Positions 22,603 through 32,934 of a stretch of 64,000 nucleotides of DNA are shown piece by piece. Positions within the stretch are counted from its first letter, which is position 1. Each line of letters opens with the position of its first letter. The translations under genes and the position numbers were made by a program. This stretch comes from Hemicordylus capensis (taxonomy: Eukaryota > Chordata > Lepidosauria > Squamata > Cordylidae). Under the pieces are notes generated by a model. That model was not told the DNA's origin, did no database searches, and saw only the letters and a program-made list of their open reading frames with translations. Where the stretch lies: assembly GCF_027244095.1 (NCBI RefSeq), contig NC_069657.1, positions 145,882,857 through 145,946,856 of the forward strand, read 5' to 3'.

Positions 22603-22890
22603 CTAGCTGGGCTGGGTAAAGAGCATCTGCACCTCCTAGTTTCCCTCGCTCGCCCGCTGCCAATTTCTTTCCCAGCCCACCCACCACCGCTTTCTTCCCC
22701 TGCCCGCTGCCACCATTTTCTTGCCTCACCCACCGCCTCCATTTTCTCCCCCACTTGCCCACTTGCCAGAGGGAGGGTGGACAGCCAGATGGCTGGTTGG
22801 CCAGCCAGCCATGAAAAATAAGCAGGGGAAGGGGAGAGAAAATGGCTGTGGTAACTAGAGGCAAAGATGCTCTGCGCCTGGTCCAGCTAG
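22603..22890 (+). mobile_element. Helitron-like unit with CTAG ends on both sides
   Basis: The right side ends GATGCTCTGCGCCTGGTCCAG then CTAG (22887-22890) and T, matching the 3' end of the Helitron at 18617. The left side carries the same end inverted: CTAG at 22603-22606, then the reversed hairpin (about 22615-22633). This is a head-to-head pair of Helitron 3' ends, or a derivative with inverted termini. Interior is GC-rich with CCCGCTGCC motifs. Starts unit 1 of a tandem array. Confidence 0.5.
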
Positions 22891-23979
22891 TATATATTAA
22901 ATTATTTAAGTCATACCTGTGGCTAATCCCATGTGTGGCAGCTCTCACGAGAGTTCACAAGCAGAAGCACCTGATTGGGCAGTGGGGATTCCATATGCAG
23001 ATAGGGAGGAGGAGCCTGTGAGAGCAGAAGCACCATGGTGATTGGGCAGTGGGGATTCCATATGCAGATAGGGAGGAGGAGCCTGTAATGGTTAAGGACC
23101 GTTGGAATGAAACTGTTACTGGTCGGAAGATGTTCTTGACTGTAGAGGGGAGGAATCTATCTATCTACCTATCTATGGATAGTGGGCAGGGGGTCTGCAA
23201 AGAGAGGTTGTGAGAGAGGAAAGAGCCCCTTCAAGAGAAGGAGGCTGCCATTGTGTAAATTAGATGAGGAAACAAGATGAATAGGATCAGTTAACTCAGG
23301 AAGGAAGAGAGAAAGAGAGAGAGAAAGGAGGAGGAGAAAGACAGAGGGGAAGAGCGAGTGGAGGAGAGAGAAAAAGAAGGGGGGAAGAGAGAAAGAAGGA
23401 AGGGCGAGAGACGAACCCAAGCCTGTCAGTGGCCTGAGGGGAACGAGCGGCCTATTGGCAGCAAGGAAGGGCGCAGTCAACCACTGCTGCTGTTTGGGGC
23501 TACTGAGGCCATTGGCGGAGGCAGGCAGGCAGGCAGGCAGGCAAGGGACGGGTCTGTCAGTGGCCTGAGGGGAACGAGCAGCCATGGCGGTGGCAACAGT
23601 GAGGGAGGGCCCGGTCAACAGCTGCTGCTGCTGCTGCTGCACCTCCTGTGGGGAGAAGCAGGTCTCGGGTGAGGGTGGGGAGGTCTCTGGGGATAGGGGG
23701 CTGCAACTTGGCCAATAGGTGCCAGCAATGCTGCAGCTGTAACCAAGAGGTGTGAGGGGGATGGAATAAAGGGATGGAGGAGTGATCAAGAGGGGTGTGT
23801 GTGTGTGTGTGGAAGCAACGAGATGGTGGAGGACAAGCAGGAATGAGGGTGGAGAGTGGAGAGCTCTCGGGTGAGGATGGAGAGATCTCTGAGGTGAGGG
23901 GGGCTGTGAGTGAGGGGGGCTCTGGGGTGAAGGGAACAATCAAGTACTAGCACGCAGATACTCTATGCGGGTAAGCTAG
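22891..23979 (+). mobile_element. Helitron-like unit 2 of a tandem array
   Basis: Starts directly after the preceding CTAG with TATATATTAAATTATTTAAG. It then shares the 5' region of the copy at 18617 (CATACC-TGGCTAATC-CATG-TGGCAGC). It ends GATACTCTATGCGGGTAAG then CTAG (23976-23979) and T, with a hairpin-forming GCAG/CT-TGC region. A 60-base block (GATTGGGCAGTGGGGATTCC and flank) is tandemly duplicated at about 22970-23095. About 130 bases around GTCAGTGGCCTGAGGGGAAC recur at 23425 and 23556. (GGCA)n and (GCT)n tracts occur. The 256-residue minus frame is low-complexity and not a gene. Confidence 0.5.
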
Positions 23980-24187
23980 TATATAGGTAATATGCTAAGG
24001 TCGTAAATGGCAAGCCCCACCCACACAGTGCTTTACCAATCGGAAATAGCAGAGCAGAAGCACCATGGTGATTGGGCAGTGGGGATTCCATATGCAGATA
24101 GGGAAGAGGAGTGGTTAGGGGGTGAGTGAGTGAGCAGGGAGGGGGTGAGTGAGCGAGTGGTGGAGAAGGGACGAGTGAGCGAGCTAG
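23980..24187 (+). mobile_element. Helitron-like unit 3 of a tandem array, truncated
   Basis: Begins TATATAGGTAATATGCTAAG straight after the CTAG of unit 2. It includes the same GATTGGGCAGTGGGGATTCC segment as unit 2, then GTGAGTGAGTGAGC-type repeats, and finishes near GAGCGAGCTAG (CTAG at 24184-24187), followed by C not T. The terminal hairpin is not evident, so this end may be decayed or coincidental. Confidence 0.4.
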
Positions 24188-25389
24188 CAGCATTATATGA
24201 AGCTTATTCTCTTTCTTTATTACTTCTAGGCTATACGCTGCCCCTCTCTAGTGTTGGGTGCAGATCTTTCCTGTTAGGAAAAACATTAAAAATGGGCTAT
24301 CCACAACCCCACCCCCGTTTACAGGAAAACAGTCTCCTTTGCATCAAGGCTTCACTTTCTGCCCCCACCCCACCATCTATGTGGAGAAAGGATATTGCAC
24401 TACTTGGCTTCAGCACAAGGCTGTCCATTTTTATTACAGGGAAGGATGGTGATCCAAGGACCTTTTCCAGATGACTTCACTATAATGCACTGCTAAAGAA
24501 AGAAAATAATAAAGCTGTTATGTGGGAGTGCCAATTTATTTATTTCTGGCACAATAACTAGGAGGAGTCCTTAAACACCCCACACACCCCACACCGCCAA
24601 ACTGGCAGCCTCTCTGGAAAATCTTCTCCATTTCCAAAACGAAAGTGGATATTCAGAACTGACATTTACCAGTCCCCAACCTGGGAGTGTCTGTGGAGTC
24701 AGCTGAGATAGGTAAAGACAACCAGAATTCAGGGTGATGGATGAGAAGGGCAGGAGCAGGGGGAGAGAAGAGCTGTTCCAATTCCAGGGAGGCCAGCAGA
24801 GCCAGGTTTTAAAAGGGGAAACAGTCAAGGTAAGGGAATCGGAAGGCTGAGAGGGTTGTTAAAGTGTCAGCTCATCTGTCTGACTGTTAAGCTTACAACT
24901 TGGGCGAACATTGCTAGGGAAGCTGATGAGAGCAGAGCAAAAAGCAAAGCTCCCACCTGTGTGGTACATTTTTTATGGTGGTGGCATTTACTGTTTCTTA
25001 TACATGGACTATATGCTGTCATATCTGTGCTGCTTCTATGTAATTTCCCTGGGATAAACCACCTCGAGGAGAGAAAGATCAGACGGCAGGACAGGGTGTT
25101 GAGAGCAGCAGCTACAGAGAGCAGTCCTGTGTTGACAGTCTGTCTTTCTCAGGCATAGTTTTAAATCGTTTAGCTGATGGGGAAGGAGGAGGCGGTAGGA
25201 GCATCATGCTGGTCTTCAGGCTGATGAAGTGTAGCTATTGATCTAAAGCAGGGGTGGCCAGTGGCCACCCAGAGAACAATTGGTTATGGGACAACTTTAT
25301 AAAGTTGCTGTTATCATTATCCTGAAGCTCTCCAGTGGTGGTTGGACTCTAGTGCCCATCATTCTCAGTCACAATTCTGGCTGGGAATG
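24188..25389. other. No recognised feature
   Basis: Contains a short CACACCCCACAC tract near 24575. Only short frames; no repeat family or exon recognised. Confidence 0.4.
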
Positions 25390-25397
25390 GTATAGAA

Positions 25398-25907
25398 TAG
25401 GGATGTACACAGAACTGGTTCGGAGGCCTTTATGGGCCTCCGAACCGATTCAAAGAAACAGCGGTTCCGTTGGTTCGAAGGTGGCGGGTGATGGTTCAAA
25501 GGTGGCGGGGGTGCTGCTTTAAAAGTGGGGGAGGGTGCATTTACACACACACCCTTGCTGCTTTCCCCCCACTGACATCAGTTTTTTAAACAAAACCCAT
25601 CAGGGCGGCAGCGTACCTCCCTGCCGCCCCATTGACCTCGTCTTCTGGATATGACTGGAAGTCGCCAGTGCACTTGCATGCACCGCACAGGTGCGCACAG
25701 GTGCGTCGGCGGCTTCTTGTCATATCCGGAAGACGAAGGCAACGGGGCGGCAGGGAGGTACGCTGCGGCTCCGATGGGCTTTTTTTAAAAAAACACCTGA
25801 TGCCGGGGGGAAAGCGGCGGGAGGGGTAAGTGCACCTTCCCCCCACTCTTAAAGCACCACCCCCGCCACCTTTGAACCACCCCGCTGTGGTTCTGTGCAC
25901 ATTCCTA
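25398..25907. mobile_element. Palindromic hAT non-autonomous element with exact 8-bp duplication
   Basis: Termini TAGGGATGTACACAGAAC and, on the other strand, TAGGAATGTGCACAGAAC. The flanking 8-bp duplication GTATAGAA is at 25390-25397 and 25908-25915. The 510-bp interior is a long imperfect palindrome: GGGCGGCAGCGTACCTCCCT near 25600 pairs with AGGGAGGTACGCTGC near 25750, and the centre pairs GTCTTCTGGATATGAC with GTCATATCCGGAAGAC. No transposase. The 8-bp duplication and inverted ends are the hAT pattern. Confidence 0.85.
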
Positions 25908-25958
25908 GTATAGAATTATATTTGGAATGGTGTTGTGAACCAAGTCTGATTTGTATAC

Positions 25959-26010
25959 TAGATATAGATATAGATATAGATATAGATATAGATATAGATA
26001 TAGATATAGA
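25959..26010. repeat. (ATATAG)n microsatellite
   Basis: About eight uninterrupted hexamer units directly upstream of a MIR-like SINE. Confidence 0.95.
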
Positions 26011-26230
26011 GAGCCAGCGTGGTGTAGTGGTTAGAGTGCTGGACTAGGACCGGAGAGATCTGAGTTCAAATCCCCATTCAGCCATGAGACTTGCTGGGTG
26101 ACTCTGGGTCAGTCACTTCTCTCTCAGCCTAACCTACTTCACAGGGTTGTTGTGAAAGAGAAACTCAAGTATGTAGTACACCGCTCTGGGCTCCTTGGAG
26201 GAAGAGCGGGATATAGATGTAATAATAATA
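26011..26230 (+). repeat. MIR-like CORE-SINE
   Basis: Full-length copy: GAGCCAGCGTGGTGTAGTGG head, GAGTTCAAATCCCC B box, CACAGGGTTGTTGTGA core, CTCCTTGGAGGAAGAGCGGG 3' block and an AATAATAATA tail. Confidence 0.88.
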
Positions 26231-28000
26231 TGCTGATTTGTATAGTAGAAATTAGGCTTGTTTCACCAGTGTCACAAAGTGACCAGTTCTATACGATGAC
26301 CATGTATAGTCTGGGCATGAAGGTAGAAAGAAGACCCAAAATACTTCCAAATAATTCAATGGGCTTTATTATAGAAAGTTGCTCATCAGAATAAAATTCA
26401 AACAGGTCATCCAAATTAAACATGTTTCCTATTCAAGGTGTAGTGCAATGTGCCTAGCTATCACATGTGTCTGCAATCAATAATTACAGCTGTCTAATAA
26501 ATCCTAACAAAACATTTAGAGAGAAACAGAGAGAGAAGGAAGGGAGGGCTTAGGAAAGGGATGGCAGTGATTAGTAGGGAGGAGGGAAGGTTGGGGAGCA
26601 GGCTGGGTTGTGCATTGAATAGGCATCTCACCAGGTTCACGAAAAAGGCTTCAAAGGACTTGTTCATTGCTGGGGCTTGGAAGCAATGTAGGCGTCATAT
26701 GGAAAAGGCTGGTGCTGGATTTCACAGACAGTCAGCCCTTGATTCTTCACCCCGCAGCAAGAATCACTGAGCAGCTTCTTGTCTGCAGGTTTCAGGTCTC
26801 TGCCTAGCTACACAGCTAGGCAGCCGGCACTTGGGATGTGCACATGAGCAAAGATCTGCTGGTTAGGCAAGGCTTGCTGATTTGCCATGTCCAGAGACCC
26901 CTTCTTATAGTTGTTCCATCATTTGATCTCCATAGAGTCTATTCAAAATATCATCATCCTTCCTGGATCACAAAAGGTGTTAATTGCTGTTACCCTCCAG
27001 ATCCTGTCTCCTAATTATTATTGATATTGGCTCAGGATATTAGGTCAGTCCAGGGTAAACAGGATCTGGGCCCTATATCCTGTTTGGGTAGAGGATTATT
27101 CTATTGACATTCCCAACGTAAATCTGCATCTCTTGAGCTTACAAATGGGCATCTTCTTTTGTCCCCAGATTTTCTGGCTCCTGGTCTCCCGAGAGTGTTA
27201 AAAAGGTGTTAGGAAGGAAAATTCAAATCTATAGGTGTGAGAAAGCAGTTAAATCATTTTCTTTTGTGTGCATCTACCTAGGGTGGAATTCTAAAGACAG
27301 CAATGGAGTATAACAATGCTTCTAATTCTACTGAGCAAATATCTCTCAGAGAAAGACAAGATTATTCCCTTTGGGCAAAGCAGAACAATCACCAATGATT
27401 AAAGTAGACTTTTTGTAAGAGGAAATGCAAGCTCAGTTCCTAGCTTCCCCCAAAGACATTACCTGAAAGCAAGCTCAGGCAAATTTTAGGAGTTTAATCA
27501 TTTTGCTTCCTTTGAATTCCTGTTGCAAGGAGTTCAGTAGTACTGGCAAAGATCAGAACTCAACCTGGTCTGCTGGGCTATGAGTTCTTCTCATTCAACA
27601 TGAATGAGCTGGGCACCAACATATCCAAATTGCTAGTGTGTGTAAATCTTCTTGCTATGCATTGGTAAAGACATTCCACAGTGATAGCATTTGGATATGT
27701 GTGAGACAGGAAGCCAAGCCTGGCCATTGTGTCTCTTGATTACCCATTTCGCAAACACTGAGAAACAATGCTGGATTGCCCCTTCCTTCACAAGGCAATT
27801 ACCATCTGTCCCAGAGGCAATTCATGAGACCTGGGTGTCATGTACTGGTCAGTTCATCTGAGTTCATGCATTAATTGCTTCCTTAATAAAATTGAATCAG
27901 ACACAGGCCTGGATTCCATATAATTCTGGATTGGTAACTCTGGGTTTAATATTGGAGTCAGAGTGTCCACAACAGTGGATCTAAAGAGTGAAATAATGGG
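26231..28000. other. No recognised feature
   Basis: Largest stretch in the first half with no repeat I recognise. Frames are short and unremarkable. It may be old, decayed sequence or unique DNA. Confidence 0.35.
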
Positions 28001-28200
28001 GTTAACAACAACAACAACAATTTATATACCACTTTTCAACAAACATTTCCAAAGCGGTTTACATAGAGAAATAATAAATAAATAAGATAGATCCCTGTCC
28101 CCAAAGGCCTCACAATCTAAAAGAAATGTAAGATAGACAACAGCAACAGTTACTGGAGGTACTGTGCTGGGGGTGGATAGGGCCAGTTAAGGCAGAAAAG
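28001..28200 (-). repeat. LINE/SINE 3' tail, antisense
   Basis: Starts with (AAC)n, then AATTTATATACCACTTTTC, AAAGCGGTTTACATAGAG and AAGGCCTCACAATCTAAAAG. Read in reverse this is the TTGTGAGCC-TTTGGGGACAG / AAACCGC-TTG / AAAAG-GGTATATAAAT ending found on many squamate retroposons. A related ending lies at 31145 and 19054. Confidence 0.5.
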
Positions 28201-28403
28201 AACATGTTGATCTTTATTCCCAAACAATTAACCAAACTGTAACTAAACAAAATAAAAACGTACAGAGTTTTACCAGGTTAGCAGGATAGGATTGCTCCTA
28301 AATACTCTTGTAGAAAGATACTCTTGCTGGAAGAATACTCCTGGGTTGGAAGAACACAGCAGTACTCTGGAGGGCAGGGGGGAATGACACTGGTAGAGTG
28401 ATA
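28201..28403. other. No recognised feature
   Basis: No repeat or exon recognised between the retroposon tail and the hAT-like element. Near-repeats of ACTCTTG-TAGAA and ACTCCTGG-TTGGAAGAA occur at about 28305-28350. Confidence 0.4.
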
Positions 28404-28411
28404 TCCTTGAG

Positions 28412-28739
28412 CAGTGGTGCTCTTACCCCTGGACGTTGGGGCCTCCACACCCTCTGGGGCTCCCCAAATCCTTAGTCTGTCCTGCATGGTGTGGTCGCCA
28501 CTGGCCCATACTGCACCGGGCAGCCGATTGTGATTATGACGTGTGCCGGGTGCTTTAGAGACAGAGTGGGGAGTGGGGAAAGAAATATGTGGGATGGGAA
28601 TATGTTACATGTTGAGATGTTTCTGTTAGTGCATGTTTGCATAAATATACATGTTTAATATTCTTACATTCTTGTGAGAACTCTTGTGAGTTCAGTTGCT
28701 GTTTGTTTCCTCAAGAACCCACATGTTAAAAATACTGTG

Positions 28740-28800
<61 letters not shown>

Positions 28801-28906
28801 GGGGATGATGCTTAACTTGCAATGGGGAAGGGGGGCTCCAGCAAGCAGGGAGGGGCCTCCAAAGGCCTGTAGGTCCAGGCTCCAAAATTGCCCAGGTACA
28901 CCTCTG
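28412..28906 (+). mobile_element. hAT-like non-autonomous element N1, copy 2
   Basis: Left end CAGTGGTGCTC, right end GTACACCTCTG. Flanked by TCCTTGAG (28404-28411) and TCCTTGAA (28907-28914), a 7-of-8 match to an 8-bp duplication. Homologous along its length to 17203-17589, with an extra middle stretch (about 28570-28620) and a greatly expanded GT tract. No coding capacity. Confidence 0.75.
28742..28798. repeat. (GT)n microsatellite inside the N1 element
   Basis: About 28 uninterrupted GT units. The equivalent place in the sister copy (about 17455-17482) is a short mixed TGTC/TG tract, so the repeat grew after the element dispersed. Confidence 0.95.
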
Positions 28907-28914
28907 TCCTTGAA

Positions 28915-29894
28915 GCAACCTCTGGCAAGACCATTGTGCCAGATGGTACTCACCAACATAAGGGGAAACTGGATGGAGTTGGGGAAGAGTGGAGGAAGAG
29001 CAGCTTCCTTAGGTGGAATCTTATACTCACTCGGTGGTCAGTCCCGCTTCTGACTATAGTGGTATAGTGCTATACCTGACAAAAAAGGCAAAAAGATTTC
29101 CATTGGAGACAATTCAGCTACAGTCATGTTTAGTCGTGATTGTACCCAGATATAGGGGGAACAGGAACGTGCCAGCTAGCCCTGCCCTGTACCAATACAC
29201 ACCATAGCTACCTACCCCAGCTCTCCCCAAGTATGATGTGTGTTTGTCTGCAGAGGCAAATGCTCTGTTGGGGAGAGTTTCCCCCTGTGATCTCTAACTC
29301 GAACACTAAGAGGCCAGTATTCCAGCTCATAGGGAGGAACTCTCTTTGCTCACCTCTGCAGACACTGTAATTGGGGAGAGCTGGGGGCATGGCTATGAAG
29401 CGTGCTGGCAGGGAGGGTGGGGCTCCCCAACACACTCTCATTTCCCTCACACCTGGGTACAATAACAACAGAACTGGACTAACTCTGCAGCTCATCACAG
29501 CATGCCACACCAGATCCCGCATATGAAGGTGTGTTGGGTGGGGCTGCATGCTGGTCGGGCCCCATATCTAGACCATATGAGCACATCAGTGGGGACTTTG
29601 GTGACAGGAACTTTGCACAGAGGGAGCACTAACAAACACTTGAGAGCTAGGGAAAACCTCGAGAAATGGAGGAAAGACGAGTATGTGCTTCTCAAAAGCC
29701 TTAAAGGGACCCTGCCTCAGGATTCCAAATACCTTCAGACACCAGGAATCTCAATTGCACTCCTGAAACTTGGGCTGCAAAGAGAACAGGTCTTGTGGGA
29801 GCGAGCATAAAATGTCCTCTTTGCTAAGCAGGGTCTGCCTTGGCTTACATGTGAGTGGGTGGCTACATGTGAGCACTGTAAGATATTCCCCTTA
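28915..29894. other. No recognised feature
   Basis: No repeat or exon recognised. Frames up to about 113 residues lack any motif. Confidence 0.35.
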
Positions 29895-30100
29895 GGGATG
29901 GGGCGATTGCTCAGTAAAACAGCATCTGCATGCTTGCATGCAGAAGGTCCCAGGTTCCCTCCCTGACATCTCCAGGTAGGGCTGAGAGAGCTTCCTGCTG
30001 AAACTTTGGGGAGCCACTGCCAGTCAGTGCAGACAATACTGAACTAGATGGACCAAGGGTCTGACTCAGTAGAAGGCAGCTTCCTATGTTGCTATGTCCA
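29895..30100 (+). repeat. tRNA-derived SINE (group B)
   Basis: Head GGGATGGGGCGATTGCTCAG (A box decayed), B box around GGTCCCAGGTTCCCTCCC. Body CTCCAGGTAGGGCTGAGAGA and CTAGATGGACCAAGGGTCTG, ending GGCAGCTTCCTATGTTGC. The same family occurs antisense at 33184, 51701, 55784 and, disrupted, at 39136. Confidence 0.75.
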
Positions 30101-30227
30101 CACAGATAAACAGCAAGGGGATCTCTGGGGATCAGGAGAGCATGGCCCAAATTCTGACCCCCACACTTCATTTCTTCCCCCTATGCAGAGCATGCAGACT
30201 GGGAAGGGAGATGCAATGGGTTAAGTG
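30101..30227. other. No recognised feature
   Basis: Short interval between a SINE and a CR1 piece; nothing recognised. Confidence 0.4.
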
Positions 30228-30440
30228 AGAACATAAGATCCGGCCCAAGACCTGTCTAAGATTCCAGCGTCATGTTTCCCACAGTGGCCAACTGGATACC
30301 CCTGGGAAGCCCACCAGCAGGAGGTGAAGGCATGCTCTTCTCGGGCTGTTGCTCTCCTGCAACAGTATTCAGCAGCATACTGCCTCTGAACTTAAATGTA
30401 GCAGGCAGCCATCATGACGACTAGCCATTGAGTCTTCTTC
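30228..30440 (-). mobile_element. CR1 LINE 3' UTR fragment, antisense, old
   Basis: Degraded version of the CR1 3' region seen at 21629: GAGAACATAAGATCCGGCCC, ACAGTGGCCAACTGGATACC, CTGTTGCTCTCCTGCAACAG, GACTAGCCATTGAG. No coding remnant. A short ACC repeat follows near 30445. Confidence 0.7.
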
Positions 30441-30869
30441 AGCACCACCACCACCACCACCCCTGCTGTGGCTGAGAGTCTACCTCTTATGCATGGCCTT
30501 GTCACTGGCAAAGGGGTGAGGTGGTTCCAAGAGCTCTGTGTCCTTCTAAAGCCCTTCCCTGCTTACTGCTTTTTGCGATAAAACCAGCTGTTGGCTTAAG
30601 CAGGGCAGGGGAGTGGAGGAGACTGATAGCCAGGTGTCCTCGGGTGATAAACAGCAGGCACTGGCAATCGTCTGAATTAAGTGTGTCTGGATGTCTGTGT
30701 GGGATGAAGGAAGCTGGCGAAATGAAAGGCACCCCAGAACAAGCCAGACAGTTAGTAGGGTGAGGCTCTATAGCGCCAGGCATCAGTCATGCTGCTTGGC
30801 TATCCCACTGCACTCCCAGGTGCATGCATGCATGTGTGCCCTCCTCGCCCTTCTGCCTGGGACATACTG
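30441..30869. other. No recognised feature
   Basis: A (CAC)n patch near 30444-30462; otherwise nothing recognised. Confidence 0.4.
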
Positions 30870-30945
30870 TAATCGCCAGGGATTTGATCTGGGACCTGTC
30901 TGTGGAGGATATACTTTCCCACTGAGCTACAGCTCCATGGGGCCC
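30870..30945 (-). repeat. tRNA-like SINE head fragment, antisense
   Basis: The minus strand reads GGAGCTGTAGCTCAGTGGGA (A-box-like) and then CCCAGATCAAATCCCTGG (B-box-like), with a spacer of plausible size. There is no CCA-proximal acceptor pairing that I can confirm. I read it as a SINE fragment, not a functional tRNA gene. Confidence 0.5.
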
Positions 30946-31144
30946 CTTTGGTACTAGGCTATATGGCTGGAACCCCTTCTGTGCATAAGACAGGGGGGAG
31001 AATCATGAGGACCGTGTGTGCTAGAGGCTCAGCCCAATGGCTGTAGTGGTTAGTGTTGCTCTGCGGTTGTGGTCTTGGTGATGCCTCTCCCTTTTGCTGC
31101 CTAAACTTGTTGCTGGTAGGACCCCCAAATGCATCCTGTGGAGG

Positions 31145-31325
31145 TCATCTTCACATCTACTACTACTATGAACATTAATATACCACTCTTCAACAAGTTC
31201 ACAAAGCGCTTGACAAAGCAAAGTACATAAATAAAATGGTCTCCCCAGGGTGGATTTGAACCCACATCTCCTACTTCTCTTTGTATTGCCCTTTCCCATT
31301 GAGCTGCCAGACAGCTCACAGTACT
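31145..31325 (-). repeat. tRNA-derived SINE, antisense
   Basis: In reverse: GGCAGCTCAATGGGAAAGGG head, GTGGGTTCAAATCCACCCTG (B box), then GGTATATTAATGTTCATAGT with a TAG-type tail. The 3' part resembles 28001-28200, so both may share one LINE partner. Confidence 0.6.
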
Positions 31326-32204
31326 ACCTGGCATAACCTTTCTGCTGCAGCTTCTCTTCCTCTCTGTGCCTTTGGACCCCATCCTTCTCCCCTGCAATGC
31401 TGGTTCCCCTCAACACAACACAAACGGATGATATGCAAAACAGTAGTTGCCTGTGTGTTGCATTGTTCCCACAGTGGGGTTCTGTCTCAGCCCCTGGGAA
31501 GCCTCACAGTTCTCCATGCCGGCCTCCTGTACACAGCACCATGGCAAGTGGTGGTGCTCTGATCTCTTTTGGACTGCCTGGTTACTCATTGTGTGTGGAA
31601 GGGGTGTGTGCATTAGGCTAGGTGATGTTATGCAATTGTTTTGTCATTGCCATGCATCGAGTGTGCCTTTCATATTTACATGGATAATGTGATCGTGTCA
31701 GTGTGCAACTTTTTGATTGGTGGATAATGGTGGCGTTACTAGGGACTCAAAGCATGTGTTTAGATAGGGAAGAAGGCGTAGCCGCCATTCTGATTGCGGT
31801 TAGTCCACATGGAGCAGCGGAATCACCACACTGGGTGAGGCGTGCTACAGTGACAGTAGCCCAACACCACAGAGCTTAAAATAAATAAATCAAAGCACCA
31901 GCTGCTCCCATAAGAAAGCTGCCATGTTAGAGGCAGGACCACAACACAGATAAGGGGAGCTGTTCTGTTCCCACATTTCTATGGGGCAAGCCTTATTTGC
32001 CTGAAGTTGGTCACCTCCCAAACAGCTGCATTCAACTGGAAATGCTAATCAAACTGCATTAGGAGTGGGATCCCTTGTCAAAACTCCTGCAACAGGAAGT
32101 ATTTATTTAGCTAACTAATATAGCTAGCTAGCTGTTTAGGGCATTATAGGTTATAACCAGGACCTTGTATTTTGCCTGGAAACCTATTTTGGTAGCCAGT
32201 GTAG
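31326..32204. other. No recognised feature
   Basis: Nothing recognised up to the L2 tail. A small TAGCTAGCTAGCTG run lies near 32121. Confidence 0.35.
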
Positions 32205-32934
32205 CTCTTCTATTTGTTTGTTTTATTGTTAGATTTCTGTACTGCCTTTCATTTAAAACAATCTCAAGGAGGTTTGCAAAACATTTAACACACTACAAGA
32301 CAATAAAAATTACACCAAAATATTAAAATGGAATATAAAAATACAAATCTAAGTTTAAAAACATACACAATATAACCATAAAATATAAAGCAGCAGCAAC
32401 AAAGAACACCACTCATCTAAAAGCCTGGGTAAAAAGCCAAGATTTTACTCGTTTTCTAAAAACTGTGATGGAGACTGAGGAGCAGATGCCCACCAGGAGA
32501 GCATTCCAAAGTCTGGGGGCAACAACTGAGAAGGCCCTGTCCCATGTGCATGCCTCCCTCATTGTCGGCATGCAGAGTAGAGCCCCCTCGGATAACCTTG
32601 TCAGGTGGTCCCTCAGGTATCCAAGGCCCAAAGCATTAAGGGCTTTAAAGGTCCAAACCAGCACCTTGAATTGGACCAAGAAACAAATTGGCAGCCGATG
32701 TAGTTCTTTCAAAATGGGTGTAATATGATCCAGCGGGCAGCACTGGATAAAATCCTAGCTGCCGCATTTTGCACGAGCTGCAGTTTCAGAATGTTCTTCA
32801 AGGGCAGCCTACGTAGAGCGTGTTACGGGAATCCAGCCATGACATGATTAAGGCACGGGTAACTGTGGCCAGATCTGCCTTCTTGAGAAAGGGATGCAGC
32901 TGGCGCACTAGCCGGAGCCGTGCAAAGGCACCCC

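Noticed and set aside
22970-23095. CRISPR-like spaced repeats
   Set aside because: A simple two-copy tandem duplication in a vertebrate Helitron-like unit; no regular repeat-spacer pattern.
23169-23939. 256-residue minus-strand open frame
   Set aside because: Pro, Ser and Leu low-complexity produced by purine-rich plus-strand repeats inside a Helitron-like unit; overlapping frames show the same bias.
28664-29053. Frames with long His-Thr or Val-Cys runs
   Set aside because: Artefact of the (GT)n microsatellite in the N1 element.
30870-30945. tRNA gene on the minus strand
   Set aside because: A- and B-box-like words are present, but acceptor pairing could not be confirmed and the setting is SINE-like.
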